Shown one piece after another: positions 20,794-32,541 of a stretch of DNA of 64,000 nt. Both the position numbers and the translations under genes were made by a program. The DNA comes from Pinus tabuliformis. Its lineage: Eukaryota > Streptophyta > Pinopsida > Pinales > Pinaceae. Location of the stretch: contig CM062804.1 of the NCBI GenBank assembly GCA_031772625.1, positions 1,019,998,514 to 1,020,062,513 of the forward strand, in the 5' to 3' direction. The notes under the pieces are model-generated. The model had not been told where the DNA came from, ran no database searches, and saw only the letters and a list, made by a program, of their open reading frames with translations. Within the stretch, counting starts at the first letter, position 1; the number at the start of each line of letters is the position of its first letter.

Positions 20794-22799
20794 AATTAAA
20801 GATTTTTAACTACAACACACGAAAACAAAGTAAAAATTTCAAATCAAACCACCTAAAGTCTTCTAAAGAAGCAAACAAATTTGAAGCACACGCCTAAATA
20901 ATCTAGAGCGTCAAACCACACACAAACAGTAGTCTTCCGGACCAAAAGCGCTAGTTGGTGATTAGGCCCAACCTCGCAGGATTCAGTACAGAAATGGCGG
21001 GTGGAACAGTTACCCCGGCAACCTGCTTAATGAATAGACCGGCACAAGTTCCTCCACTTTAACCGTCTCGAAGTGAAGTGAACCCCCCGAAAATCCAAGT
21101 GAGTATAACCGACGTCTGCTCCAGGTACAGTGGGACCTTCCCTCCACCGTCACCTCGGTAGAACCCTAAAGATTATGGTCACTAAAGTTACCAATCACAA
21201 CAATTACACCTGGGGGAACAGTCTAAACTCCGACAGCACGCAAGGGCAGAGTAACAAGCTCAATCCCCCTACCGGCTCCTTGACAATAATCCAAGGTTTA
21301 CCGATAAGTGACCCCTGGCTCCTCGACAATGGTTAATCCGAGGTTTACCGTTTGTAATACGTACTGTCTGGCGTCGTTCCCAACGAGGGAGGAATGATCC
21401 CCTCACTGGTTCGGACACGAGCTCGTGCTTCTCCTTTAAGAGGAGCTTTCCCAGAGTATAACTGAAACAATTGGATTTAATCTACTCAAGATAAACTATC
21501 TGTTTGGTTTTGTAGTCTTGGAGAGTTAAGTACTCACCTACTCCAAGACCCTAGCCTAAGCTATGTTGGTGTTTCAGAGCCCTAGAAAAATAAAAATTAC
21601 TAGATTGATTTTAATTTAAGCGTTACTTTTAAGGTTGTTTCTTAAGTCAAAAGGTGATGGAAGTGAAACCAGTGGTGTGTTGACTCGACTCGAAACCACT
21701 ACAAAATGCACCTAGGATGATTTACCCACTACTTTACTTTTTCGATGAATTGCTTAACTAAAAAGTTGAGAGAATGCAATCTTTATAAAAGCAACTTCTT
21801 AATTGAAGACAATCAAAGAAACAATTCGTTTGTCTTTTCCAAGCATAAAAAACATGACCGCTCTTTACATGCACGAAAAAAAAAACTCTTTTTCTCTTTC
21901 AAAAACAAAAAGCTACTTGAAACAAGACTTTTAAAGAAGATATTTTTGTATTTTTCTTTTAATAAAGCAAATAAATCTAGTATAACCAAAAATCAATCTT
22001 AACAACTATTAAAATCTATGAAAATGCACTCATAAGCAAACTAAAAGGTAAATTTACTCTAAGCAATCTTAACGAGGCCAAAACCAACAATGATTATTCT
22101 AAGGTGTTTTACTTGATCACAATCAAATCAAGGACTAGCTTATTGCAGAACCAAAAACTAGTCAAAACAAAACTCCAATCTTTTTGTTCTTTTGTAAAAT
22201 GGAAATCAACACTTTATAAACAAGTAATTCGAAATTTGACCCAAAACAACTTAAATGGCAAGCTGCTCACACAAGGAGACTTTACGACAGGCCCGACTTC
22301 TAAGAAGGCTGACTAACCAGAGAGATCTAAGGCTGGACAACTTTCTACCGTCAAAGTCACTACAGGACCTATTGAAAAATCAAACCCTAGGTCTAAACTT
22401 CGTTGAAATCCACTAAAACACTCAAAGCTCACAAAACAAGTTCAGGTGAAAATTCTTGACAGGGTACTAAAGGATCTGGGTAGAAAACACTAAGAAAAAT
22501 CAAAATCTAAAAGCAATTAAAGCAAAAAATGGAATTTTCCTAAATTTTACAGGAAGACGCAGGCAACCAGTTATAACAGGTGCGGGCCCGCTCTGTGCAA
22601 ACGGCAACAGCGCGTCCAAAGACGCACTGTGCAGTACTCAGAGGGTGCGTCCTTCTGGAAAAGTTGAGAAAAACCAAATCTAACTAAATCTAAAGCTAAG
22701 CCACCCAAATACTAATTCTCACAGTCAAAAACCAGAAAATAAAAGTGATTTTCACAGAGCAAAGTTCACACAAAGGAAAAGACTCTCTCATTAATGGAT
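20794..22799 (-). other. 5' leader of the Tat element
   Basis: About 2 kb of untranslated DNA between PBS and the gag start. Lys/Asn-rich open frames at 21745-22002 and 22104-22316 on the opposite strand look like AT-rich chance frames. The stretch near the PBS carries the GACGC/GCGTCC module. Confidence 0.7.
22553..22652 (+). repeat. GACGC/GCGTCC hairpin module, leader copy
   Basis: GACGC at 22556 and GCGTCC at 22612 form outer arms; GACGCAC (22621-22627) pairs with GTGCGTC (22645-22651). The central GCGTCCAAAGACGC corresponds to GCGTCCAAGGACGC in the LTR copy. It lies about 150-250 nt downstream of the PBS in element direction. Confidence 0.7.
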
Positions 22800-22817
22800 T
22801 CCCCAGTGGAGTCGCCA
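22800..22817 (-). other. Primer-binding site of the Tat element
   Basis: Minus strand TGGCGACTCCACTGGGGA begins three bases after the 5' LTR end. It resembles the PBS of Ogre/Tat elements, commonly described as matching tRNA-Arg; the exact tRNA is not checked. Confidence 0.75.
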
Positions 22818-22820
22818 ATT

Positions 22821-23875
22821 TGTCGTGGCGGAAAAAGTCGTTTGTGCGGACACAACTGACCTCCCTAGGAGTCTAAACTCTCTAGCGACAAACAAGACAA
22901 AATGGAGTGATCTTTCTCTAAATATACCTTTTAAAACATGAAAACTACAAGTGTTTAGGCTTACCTTATTCCAAAACGCGGTTGTTGTAGTCCGTCCTTG
23001 CCGATCCGGATGAGCTCCTCCTTCAAGTCAATTCCTGCAACCACAAACAATCAAACAATTACCAAGCACTTGCATTTCATATAATAAAACATATATTCAA
23101 CATGCAGACCAAGGAACACATGAAATAACTCATTAACACAAGCTATTGAGAAAAATAAACCAGTTTGTATTAATAACGAAACAAAAAAAACTCTTACAAC
23201 CTGGCCTTGGTGTTGTGCAAGTTCCTCCCAGGGTCCATCAAGGGTTTTCCTCTACTTTGACAAAGCTCACCCACTTCCAAGTAGAATCAAGCAAAGACAA
23301 TCTCTCCTCACAAGGTTCTAAATGGGAGTCCTAATTCCTGCAGCATTTACCCAAAGAAAATGTATAGCTTCAACCTCCTCTCCCTCTGGCTCAATGCCTT
23401 TATTTATAGTGCTGTAAAGAGGTTATTCAGGTCCACCATCAATGGGATAATCCCCCTCTTTGGGTGGGATAGCTCCCTTATTGATGGGATAAGTTCCTCC
23501 TTAATAGGGATACATGAACCAACTGGAGGCGCATCCATTTCATCAAACCGACCTCTAGAAAGTTCTAGAAGTAACCACAAGTAACTTTTTTAAGATGAAA
23601 CTTGCGCATTTTGCCTTTTACAGAAGGACGCACCTGTCCCTTAACATACAGAGCGTCCAAGGACGCAGCTTTTGTGAACATTGTGAGCGTCCCCGCAGGT
23701 AAGGCTAGAGAGAACCTGCGACCCCAGAGATAAACACATTTTTTACAAGACTTTCTCTCTTCTTTGAGTTTGAGATGGATAGCAGAGGCATAAGACTTGC
23801 CTAAGAGGGTAGCATGACTATTGATTTGAGCCATACTAACTGTAAGTAGTCATGGTGACATTTTTTAGTGTAACA
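22821..23875 (-). repeat. 5' LTR of the Tat element
   Basis: Partner of 8076-9130 with about one mismatch. It holds the double hairpin at 23626-23692 and a TATA box. Immediately to the right is the target copy CTCCA, then LINE sequence. Confidence 0.97.
23399..23409 (-). promoter_or_regulatory. TATA box in 5' LTR
   Basis: Minus strand CTATAAATAAA, the best TATA box in the LTR and correctly oriented for transcription of gag-pol. The same string is at 8654-8664 in the 3' LTR. Confidence 0.6.
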
Positions 23876-23880
23876 CTCCA

Positions 23881-25019
23881 TGCCTAGCTCCTCTAATACC
23901 TTTGGTATTTTAGCAATACCCCCTCTTATCTAAGAAACCTTCAAACCTCCAACAGCAAACTTGACGAGGTGGAGGCCACAAAAGAACTACCCTCCTCAAT
24001 CCAGCCTTGCATTAGTCATCATATCATAGATCCCAAATAGGTCAGCCCTTCTCTCCCTACAACTAATCCCTTAAAAGCCAAAGATCTAGTTCATGGCAAT
24101 CCCATCTCCCTCCTTTTTATCCCCCCTACCTCCTTGAATCCCTCAGCCCCCTCCTTTGCTGGAATTCTAACCAAAACAAAACTTAAAGAAAAAACAATAC
24201 CATTAGAATCATTCCAAAGGAAATATGGAAGGAAGTCCAACATAGAGGTTCATCACAAGCAGCACAAAAAGGCATGAAAGTGGGCATCTAGTAACCTATG
24301 GATTCATTTTTAGGGAAAGGGAAAGCATTGAAAGAACCTTAGAGCCAGGCAGGGAGAGTTAAGGGCTCTGTCACCACTTTACAATGTAAATAATGAACCT
24401 GTCTCCTGAAACTGTAGGGGCCTTGCGAACATATAAAAAAAGTGCAATAAATAATCCAACAAGATAAAAAAATCCCACAATCCTATTAATCCAAGAGACC
24501 AAATCAAGCGAGGAAGAAATGATATCCACAATAAAAATCATTTCTAAGGACTTCAAAGAGGTAGCAATCAACATGAGGTGCATCAGGAGGAATATGTATA
24601 GTGTGTAACCATAAATTATCCAAAATATCAACGGAGAGCAACATTAGATAAAGATAGGTTTTCAAAACAAGGAAAGTGGGAAAATTTTCAAATCTACAAC
24701 ATTTATGCCCCTATGCACTTTAGGGACAAATGGAAAGGTTTGAAATCTCTAATAACTAAGATAGATTTAGATGGTGTCCATTCTTCTCTACTAGGTAGAA
24801 ACTTCAACATTGTTATGATTTTTGAAGAAAAAAGATGCAATCTCTACTTCCTTGATCCAAGCAGAGACAAGTCAAAAACTATTATGGTTCATCATAACTT
24901 TATGAACATTAAACCAAAGAATGGAAAATTAACATGGAGAAAAATAAAAATAAGACCATTGAACATCAAAGGGATCAAATCCATGTGGATCTCATTGCAT
25001 GATCTAACTCGATTCTCAG
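23881..25019 (+). pseudogene. LINE fragment: end of ORF1 and apurinic-type endonuclease
   Basis: Second LINE piece. From about 24390 it reads MNLSPETVGALRTYKKSAIN (cf. L1 endonuclease start with NCRGL), then PTILLIQETKSSEEEM, MHFRDKWKGLKSL, NFNIVMIFEEKR, DPSRDKS and PKNGKLTWRK. These are consecutive motifs of plant L1 ORF2 endonuclease, which nicks target DNA. The Glu of IQET is kept but the Asp of the usual GDFN is Asn. Frameshifts (for example near 24600-24700) and stops make it dead. It breaks off at 25019, before the DRFL.S end of the domain, where an LTR begins. Confidence 0.8.
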
Positions 25020-26676
25020 TGATCAAAGAGGGCTTAGGAAAGACTCAAAAATAAAATTTCTTTGATTAACACGAAACTAGGGTCATATCAAATACCCCGT
25101 CACAATGTTTCCAATGGTGTAAATGGAACCTCAATCCGACATTGTGTGCAAAAGTTATGGGCAGTCAACTTTTTGGTCAACTAGGCTCCTTGGCTAAAGT
25201 TAGCAGAGCGCCAACTAAACTTGGAAGCCTGATTAAATCTACCAGAGCTGCTAAGTTTAGTGGAAATTAACGAGGCAACAATTTGGCACTTTATGGCGAC
25301 GGTTTTCGGCGGTCAGAACAGGCGAAATTGTCGTCTACTTATTTTTCTAGTGACCCCAAAATCTCTGCCAACAAATTTTGTCCATATTTAAAAATAATAA
25401 TAATAATAATAACCAAAAAAATAAAATTAGCCAACGACCCAACAAATTAAAACTACCAACCATTGTCAGGAAGCTAGGCTTTAAAATTAATGCCAAGTTT
25501 TTAATTTAAACTCATATTTTCCACAAATGAATAGGGACACGGAACCCAATGCAGAGGTGGAACCCTGAGTGGGCACATAAACCGAGGAGCAGAAACCTAA
25601 TCTAAGGAAATATGCAAGGAATCTAAAAGATTCCCTAAGGGCGAAATCTAGGCCGAGTTTATTCTCATTTTACTCATTTTTCACAAGGATCAATTGGTGA
25701 AGTCATATTTGTCATCTAAGCAGTAGATCTTTAGTGAAATTGTAGAGAGTAATCTTTATGGAATCATGAGGAATCTAAAAGATTCCCTAAGGGCCAAATT
25801 TTGATAGTTTCATAACCAAAATGAATTTATACTTATTTTACTTAGTTTTTTGAGAGGAGCACAGTGGTGAAGTCAGATCTTTCTTTTGAGCGGAAGATCT
25901 TCAGTCAACTTGCACAGAGGAATCTATGTGGAATCATGAGGAATCTAAAAGTTTCCCTAAGGGCCAAATTTTGACAATTTTAGAACCAAATCGACTTTAT
26001 ACTCATTTTACTTAGTTTTCACAAGGAACGCAGTGGTGAAGTCATATTTTTCATTTGAGCAGCAAATCTTTAGTCAACTTGTAGAGATGAATCTTTGTGG
26101 AATCACGAGGAATCTAAAAGATTCCCTAAGGGCCAAGTTTTGACAGTTTCAGAACCAGACCGACTTTATACTCATTTTACTCAATTTTTTGGAAGGAGTG
26201 CAGTGGTGAAGTCACTAGATTTTTCATCTAACGAGTATAATTCCAGTAAACCATCGAGAAGGAATCTTTGGGGAATATTTGAGATTCCCGAAGGTTCATA
26301 TTTTGATCGAAGCATAAAGGAGTCGAGGTTACTGTCATTTTTCACGATGTTTCAGTATGAATTTGATGGTGCAGTCCATTTCTGCAACAAAGGTGTGCAT
26401 TTTCAGGCCATCCCCACAAGTGGAGGTATAAGGTGTCTTTTGTACATGCCTATAATTTGATATTTGTTGAAGATTAATTAAATAGGTCTCCCCACATTGA
26501 GCAGAGCCCGAAGACGTAACCCACACAAGGTGAACTTCGTTATCAACCTGATGTGTCTTTGTTTCTCATGGTTGTCATTTATTTCCACTTCTTTTATGTG
26601 TATGCATCTTATGGTCACATGCTCTTTTGAATGCAATTTTGTTGTATGCATCTTTGAAGTGAAAAGATCTGGATCA
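25020..26676 (+). repeat. 5' LTR of the G-patch element
   Basis: Aligns with 28338-29966 from TGATCAAAGAGGGCT to GAAAAGATC...ATCA. It contains a TAA microsatellite near 25390 and the approximately 170-bp tandem repeats. Confidence 0.8.
25617..26290 (+). repeat. About 170-bp tandem repeats inside the 5' LTR
   Basis: Units begin GAATCTAAAAGATTCCCTAAGG (or variants) at 25619, 25771, 25941 and 26110, with a decayed fifth near 26265. Each contains ACTTTATACTCATTTTACT and GCAGTGGTGAAGTCA. Spacings are 152, 170 and 169 bp. Confidence 0.9.
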
Positions 26677-26680
26677 AGTT

Positions 26681-26692
26681 TGGTATCAAAGC
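26681..26692 (+). other. Primer-binding site (tRNA-Met type)
   Basis: TGGTATCAAAGC, one base from the common TGGTATCAGAGC, lies four bases after the end of the 5' LTR. Confidence 0.65.
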
Positions 26693-26763
26693 GTCATCTT
26701 TTTGTTGATGTGAATTCTGAGTGTGAATGATAACCAGAGATTAAACATGAAACAAAAAGGAAA

Positions 26764-28300
26764 ATGGAGTATCACAAATATCTCTATAAGGACCTCCTCA
26801 GGATGGCATTTATGGTAGATATAATGTATGCAAATTATGAGGAGAAAATGACAAGAGAGGAACAAGAGAAAGAAAGAGCAAGAGACGATGCTCCATCTAC
26901 CTCCTTGAGTCAACATTCTTCTTCTTCTTCTTCTAATCATTCAAATGTGGAGATCAATCAGAGCCTTCAAGCAGAGAATGATGAATTGAGGAGACTTCTA
27001 CAAGAAGAAAAAGAGGAGAAATAGAGATTGCAACTATAGTTATGAGCCACAAAAGAGGCTTTGGAAAAATTGAAATGCAACGAAGGCTTAGTGAATCCAT
27101 CGGCCCTGCTTCAGAATTGGGAGCTAAGGTAAACAATGTTCTTAGTTCTTTAGTTTCATTTACACATGATGATGATGATTTGGGTGCTTTTAAAAAGTTC
27201 ACTACAGGCATTGGTTCAAGATTATTGAAAAATATGGGATATGAAGGCAAGGGTCTATGAGCTAATGGGCAAAGCATTGTGAATCTCATCGAAGTGGTGG
27301 AATTACCACGACATGCATGATTGGGCTATATTCAAAAGGAAGAGACATGATAATCTTCATGCGAAAAGTTTGAGATAATGAAGAATGTTGAGGGTACCTC
27401 ACAAGCTTCCAGTGATTGTGATTGCAAGTCATTTTCAAATGGGAGTGAGCATTCCAAAGAGAGAGCCAAAGTAGGGTATAAAAAGTCTCGGTATTCTAAA
27501 GTTCATTTCGGTTACAAAAATATTGTTAATGATGAGCTGAAATCATGGCGTAGAAAAACATGTAGTTTTTGTGGCTTGTATAACCTTGTGGTTGTCGAGT
27601 GCTGGAGGGGAATGGCAACAAGAAAGAGGATGAGACATGAAAGGCCTTCTCCACATCAGGGAAGGAAGAAAGTTAAGTAGGTTTGGAGGATAAAGAGTCA
27701 TTATAGTCATTGCAACAGAGATGGACATCAAAGAGCCACATATTAGCTGCTCCATCCAGAGCAGTGTCTCACGGACAAAGTGCCTATGTAGGAAGCAATT
27801 GAAAGAGTTGATCAACAAACGAATCAGCTCCAAGATGATGATCCAATCACTTTAATGAGTGAGAGATGGTTTTATTAGATATAGTAGTTTGTCATGGCCA
27901 TATTATTATAAATCATATGTTGCGACATGATTGTAAAAGTGATGATGTGTTTTTCATCACTTATGAAAGCAGCATGAGGATGTTTTATGGTCTCTTTTTA
28001 TTGATAGTTGGGGTATTTATTTCTATTATGATGTACACTTGACCAAACAGTGTCGTATAAACTCTTGCCAAGTATGGAGGTGATTGGGTAATGATTGGTC
28101 ATGTAATTGAACATGTAGTTTGCAAATATTCCACGACATTTTTGCAAAGGATGTAGGTGTCGGCTCATCACTTATGTCTTTGAAGAACAAAGGTGAAGGA
28201 GAAGGAAGTGTGGCCAATCAGGGTACTTGTTGTGCAGACAAGGGAATACAACAGATTGTGAATTATGTTAATTCTTTTGGAGGACCAAAAACTCCTCAAT
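26764..28300 (+). pseudogene. Gag-like protein with G-patch domain and two decayed zinc knuckles
   Basis: Broken frames in order: a charged coiled-coil start MEYHKYLYKDLLRMAF with Ser-rich stretch (26764-27024); ESIGPASELGAKVNNVLSS; then a G-patch, GIGSRLLKNMGYEGKGL (near 27205-27260), followed after a stop by ANGQSIVNLIEVVELPRHA. Glycine spacing and the I-V-N-x-I-E tail are those of the TFIP11/tuftelin-interacting type G-patch, an RNA-binding and helicase-activating module of splicing factors. Downstream CSFCGLYNLVVVEC (near 27557) and YSHCNRDGHQRATY (near 27706) look like CX2CX4HX4C knuckles with the His or outer Cys mutated. No enzyme domain follows. Several stops mean it is not expressed intact. 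Confidence 0.6.
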
Positions 28301-28337
28301 GGGAAGGAATGATCCAGGTGGCTCTTGAAACACTCAT

Positions 28338-29966
28338 TGATCAAAGAGGGCTCAGGAAAGGCTCAAAAATAAAAATTTCTTGGATTACCATGAAACTAGG
28401 TTCAAATCAAATATCTCATAACAAGCTTTCCAATGGCATAAACGAAACCTTAATTTGACATCGTATGCAAAAGTTATGGCCAATCAAAGTATTGGTCAAC
28501 TAGGCCCTTGGCTAAAGTTAGTGGAGCGCAAACTAAATTTGGAAGCCCAGCTAAATCTAGCAGAGGCGCTAAATTTAGCGGAAATTAACGAGACAACAAT
28601 TTGACATTTTGCAGCGATGGTTTCGAGTGGCTGGAATTGACGAAATTGCCGCTTACTTAATTTTTCTAGTGACCACAAAATTTCAGCCAATGAATTTTGT
28701 CCATATTTAAAAAATAAAATAAATAAATAAAATTAATTAATTAATACTACCAACCATTCTGCGAGGAAGGCAGGCTTAAAAATTAATGCCAAGTTTTTAT
28801 TATTTAAATTCATATTTGTCACAAGGGAACAGGGGCATGTAACACAATGCAGATGTGGAACCCTGAGCGGGCATAGAAACTGAAGAGCAGAACCCTGATG
28901 TAGGGGAATATGCAAGGAATCTAAAATATTCCCTAAGGGCCAAATTTTGATAGTTTCATAACCAGGCCAACTTTATATTCATTTTTTCGCGAGCGTAGTG
29001 GTGAAGTCATATTTGTTATTTGAGCAGCAGATGTTCAATGGCCTTGCAGAGAGGAATCTTTGTGGAATCATGGGGAATCTAAAAGATTCCCTAAGGGTCA
29101 AATTTTGACAGATTCAAAACTAGGCCAACTTTATACTCATTTTACTCATTTTTTCTCAAGAAGTAAAGTGGTGAAGTCAAATATGTCATCTGAGCGACAG
29201 ATCTCCAGTCAACGTGCAAAGAGGAATCTTTGTGGAAGCATGAGGAATCTAAAAGATTCTCTAAGGGTCAAATTTTGACTGTTTCAGAACCAGGGCGAAT
29301 TTATACTCATTTTACTCAATTTTTCGCAAGGAGCTTAGTGGTGAAGTCAAATTTTCCATCTAAGTAGCAGGGCTTTAGTAAAATTGCAGAGAGGAATGTT
29401 TATGGAATCATGATGAATCTAAAAGATTCCTTAAGGGCCAAATTTTGACAATTTCATAACCAAGCTGACTTTATACTCAGTTTTTTGCAAAGAGTGCAGT
29501 GGTGAAGTCTGATTTTTCATTTGAGCAACAAAATTCAAATCAATTAGCGAGAAGGAACCTTTGGGGAATCTTTGAGATTCTCGAAGGTTCAAATTTCGAC
29601 TGAAACATAATGGGGTCGAGTTTATAGTCATTTTTCATTATTGTTTTCCAGAAATTCAATGGTATAGTCCATTTTTGTTGCATAGGTGTGCATTTTTAGG
29701 CCATCCCTGCAAGTGGAGGTATAAGGTGTCTTTTGCACATGCGTGTAATTTATTTTTTGCTGAATATTAATGAAAGAGGCCTCCACACATTGAGTAGAGC
29801 CTGGAGACATAGCCCACACTTGGTGAAATCTATTATCAACCTTTTGTGTCTTTGTTTCTCATGGTTTTTGTTTATTTCCACTTCTTTTATGTGTATGCAT
29901 ATTATGCTTACATGCTCTTTTAAATGCAATTATGTATACATCTTTGAAGTGAAAAGATCCATATCA
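28338..29966 (+). repeat. 3' LTR of the G-patch element
   Basis: Partner of 25020-26676 with a TAAA/AATAAA microsatellite near 28700 in place of the TAA run. It ends near GATCCATATCA at 29966. Beyond it is copia integrase, not LINE. Confidence 0.8.
28910..29575 (+). repeat. About 170-bp tandem repeats inside the 3' LTR
   Basis: GAATCTAAAA units at 28918, 29075, 29245 and 29415 (spacings 157, 170, 170) plus a decayed fifth near 29555. Unit order matches the 5' LTR array, so the array predates insertion. Confidence 0.9.
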
Positions 29967-32540
29967 TCAGAGATTGTGCAAAGTGATGTGTTTGGACATG
30001 TGTTAGTTCCATCACTGGGTAATTTTGTGTATTATGTCTCATTTATAGATAAATTCTCAAGGAATAAATCGATATATTTACTTGGGAAGAAATCTGAAGT
30101 CTTTGACAGGCTTAAAGAATTTAAGGCTCTGGTGGAAAATCAGACAGAGAAGAAGATAAAGTTGTTGGGGACAGATAATAGTGGAGAGTTCTGTAAGAAG
30201 GAATTTGAAGAGTTTTGTAAGAAGTGTGGTATAGCACAGTAGAATACTACTCCTTACACACCTCATCAAAATTTAGTTGCAGAAAGAATGAACATGACGT
30301 TGATGGAAAAGGGAAGAAGTATGATCAGCGGTGTCGGGTTACAACAGGAATTCTATGCAGAGGCGATGGAGACACCATGATACCTAGTTAACAAATCACC
30401 TTCATCAACATTGGAGGCTAAGACTCCACATGAGGTATGGACTAGTAAGAAACCCTATCTTTCACAACTGAGGGTATTTGGATGTGATGCATATGTACAT
30501 GTTCCAAAGGAGAAAAAAGCAAGTTTGATAGTAAATCTGAAAGGTGCATCTTTATTGGGTATAAGGATGGTTTAAAATGTTATAAGATTTGGATCCCAAA
30601 ACAAGGAAGGTTTCATATAGCCTAGATGTGGTTTTTAGAGAGGTGAAGTTGTTATTAAACAAGGAAGGTTTCATATAGCCTAGATGTGGTTTTTAGAGAG
30701 GTGAAGTTGTTATTAAACATGAAGTTCGTCCAAAGAAATATGAAAAGATAGAGTTTGAGCTAAAGGGGGGAGAATAAAACACTGAACAAGAATCATAAGA
30801 GGAAGAGCAACAAACCCCAGCTTTGAGAAGATTAGTTCAAGAGAGAAGGCAGCCAAAAAGGTATAGTCCATCTGCATTATGTTCAAATTTTGAATTATCT
30901 ATTACTAATGATGATCCTATAACTGTCAAGGAGGCAGTAGATTCATAGGATGACAAACTCTAGAAAGAGGCCATGGTTGATGAAATGGAATCTTTGGAAA
31001 AAAATGAGGCTTGGGATCTAGTGGAGTTGTCGGTTGGAAGGAAACCCATTGGAAGAAAATGGGTGTTTAAGAGGATTATGAATCCAGAAGGGAAGGTGGA
31101 CAAATGCAAAGCTCAATTGGTAGAAAAAGGTTATTCCCAGGTGTCGAGAATTGATTTTGGTGATATTTTTTATCTTATTGCCAAGTTAGATTCTATTAGA
31201 TTACTTGTATATGTTGTTGTTTCTTTTGATTTTGAGGTAGAATAGATGGATTTGAAGACAACATTTCTTCATGGGGATGTGGAAGAAGAGATCTACATGA
31301 AGCAACCCTAAGGCTTTGCAGTGAAGGGTAAGAAGGAACTGGTATGCAAGATAATTTAGTCTTTGTATGGGTTAAAAAAGTCACCAAGGATGTGGTATCA
31401 TAAATTTGATACATATATACAGGGACTTGGCTTCACCAAAAGCAAAGCAGATCACTGTGTTTATTTTAAATTAATTGGTGACCATGTTATTTACTTGGTC
31501 TTGTATGTGGATGATATGTTTCTAATAGGAATTGACAAAGAAATTATCTAGGATTTGAAGACCCAATTGTCCTCCAAATTCGACATGAAGGATCTTGGTG
31601 CTGCAAACTATATTTTGGTCATGAATATTAAATGACATCGAGCAAAGAGGAAGCTCTGGTTGAATTAGAGGAAGTATGTCAAGATAATATTATAGAGATT
31701 CAATATGAAGGATAGTAAACTGGTGAAGGTTCATATTCTTGTAGGTGTAAAGTTACTTTTCAAACAATGTCCTAGGACACAAGAAGTGGAAGAGGACATG
31801 TCTTGTGTTCCATATGCTAGTGCAGTTGGTAGCCTGATGTATGCAATCGTTTGCACCAGACCAGAAATTGCACATGTAGTGGGAGTATTGAGTAGTTTTA
31901 TGTTGAAACCAAGGAAGGAGCATTGGACAGTAGTGAAGTGGGTTTTCAGGTATTTACGTGGCACTAGTGATCATGGTTTGTGCTACCAAGGAAGACCAAG
32001 ATTGGATAATTTTTTTGACATTCGTGTCTTTGTTGATGCAGACTAGGCTGGAGATCTAGATCAAACAAGATCTATAAGTGGGTGTGTGTTTAACCTATTT
32101 GGAGGAGCAGTTAGTTGGATGAGTAAGAGGCAGTCTATAGTGGCACTTTCAACTACAGAGGTTGAATACATGGCAGCCACTCATGCAAGCAAGGAAGCAA
32201 TTTGGTTGCAGAGACTGTGTTCAAGTATGGGGTTGGTGCAACAAGCTATAAAGATAGACTATGACATCCAAAGTGGAATTTTCTTGACTAAGAACCTTGC
32301 TTATCATTCGAAGACAAAGCACATTAATGTTTAGTATCACTTTGTGAGGGATATGGTTGAGGACAAAAAGGTGTTGTTGGTAAAGGTGGACACTTTGAAG
32401 AATGTTGCATATGCATTGATGAAGTCTATGAGCACTAAGAAGTTTTCTGAGCGTAGAAAAACAATGGGAATTGCAGGGTTGGACCAATGACAAATCTCTC
32501 TTGTGACCCCCTATGTGGAAAGAAAACAAAAAGTTGGAGA
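29967..32540 (+). pseudogene. Ty1/copia pol fragment (integrase, RT, RNase H), 5'-truncated
   Basis: Reads integrase core (EIVQSDVFGHV near 29975, YYVSFIDKFSRNK, LLGTDNSGEFCKKEF, TPYTPHQN), then RT (WVFKRIMNPEGKVD near 31063; YGLKKSPRMWYHKFD; YVDDMFLIG near 31506, catalytic YVDD kept), then RNase H (FVDAD, SKRQSIVALSTTEVEY near 32120; HSKTKHINV). This is the copia domain order, with integrase before RT. Gag, protease and the integrase zinc finger are missing to the left, and at least ten in-frame stops are present. The RNase H region leads into AAGTTGGAGAATGTTGGG, the usual copia PPT/3' LTR boundary. Confidence 0.9.
30603..30718 (+). repeat. 58-bp tandem duplication
   Basis: 30603-30660 and 30661-30718 are identical copies beginning AAGGAAGGTTTCATATAG. 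They sit between integrase and RT and shift frame. Confidence 0.95.
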
Positions 32541-32541
32541 A

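Larger units (their letters stand above)
8076..23875 (-). mobile_element. Tat-lineage Ty3 LTR retrotransposon, nearly new insertion
   Basis: Complete 15.8-kb element: 1055-bp LTRs (8076-9130 and 22821-23875) with TG...CA ends and a perfect 5-bp target duplication CTCCA (8071-8075, 23876-23880). By eye the LTRs differ at about one base (T in AAACGTGG near 8233, C in AAACGCGG near 22978), so the insertion is recent. In element order (right to left): 5' LTR, PBS, leader, gag-pol ORF, second RNase H, an oppositely transcribed PMD-like gene, PPT, 3' LTR. Two RNases H plus an antisense ORF before the 3' LTR are known traits of the plant Tat group. It interrupts LINE ORF1. Mobility is probably lost because of a 295-bp duplication inside integrase. 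Confidence 0.95.
25020..29966 (+). mobile_element. Old LTR element with G-patch ORF, no pol
   Basis: Long terminal copies of about 1.65 kb (25020-26676 and 28338-29966) begin TGATCAAAGAGGGCT and align throughout with many substitutions and small indels, so it is much older than the Tat element. A PBS of tRNA-Met type follows the left copy. The 1.66-kb interior encodes a gag-like/G-patch protein but no protease, RT or integrase, so it was probably non-autonomous. A short TCAG is shared by both outer flanks (25016-25019 and 29967-29970), shorter than the usual 5 bp. The left flank is LINE but the right flank is copia integrase, so the locus was also rearranged. Confidence 0.75.

Noticed and set aside
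21745-22316. Lys/Asn-rich plus-strand frames in the Tat leader
   Set aside because: AT-rich composition and no motif; antisense to the leader; likely chance frames.
25617-29575. Regular repeats considered as a CRISPR array
   Set aside because: Units of about 170 bp without short repeat/spacer structure, inside plant LTRs.
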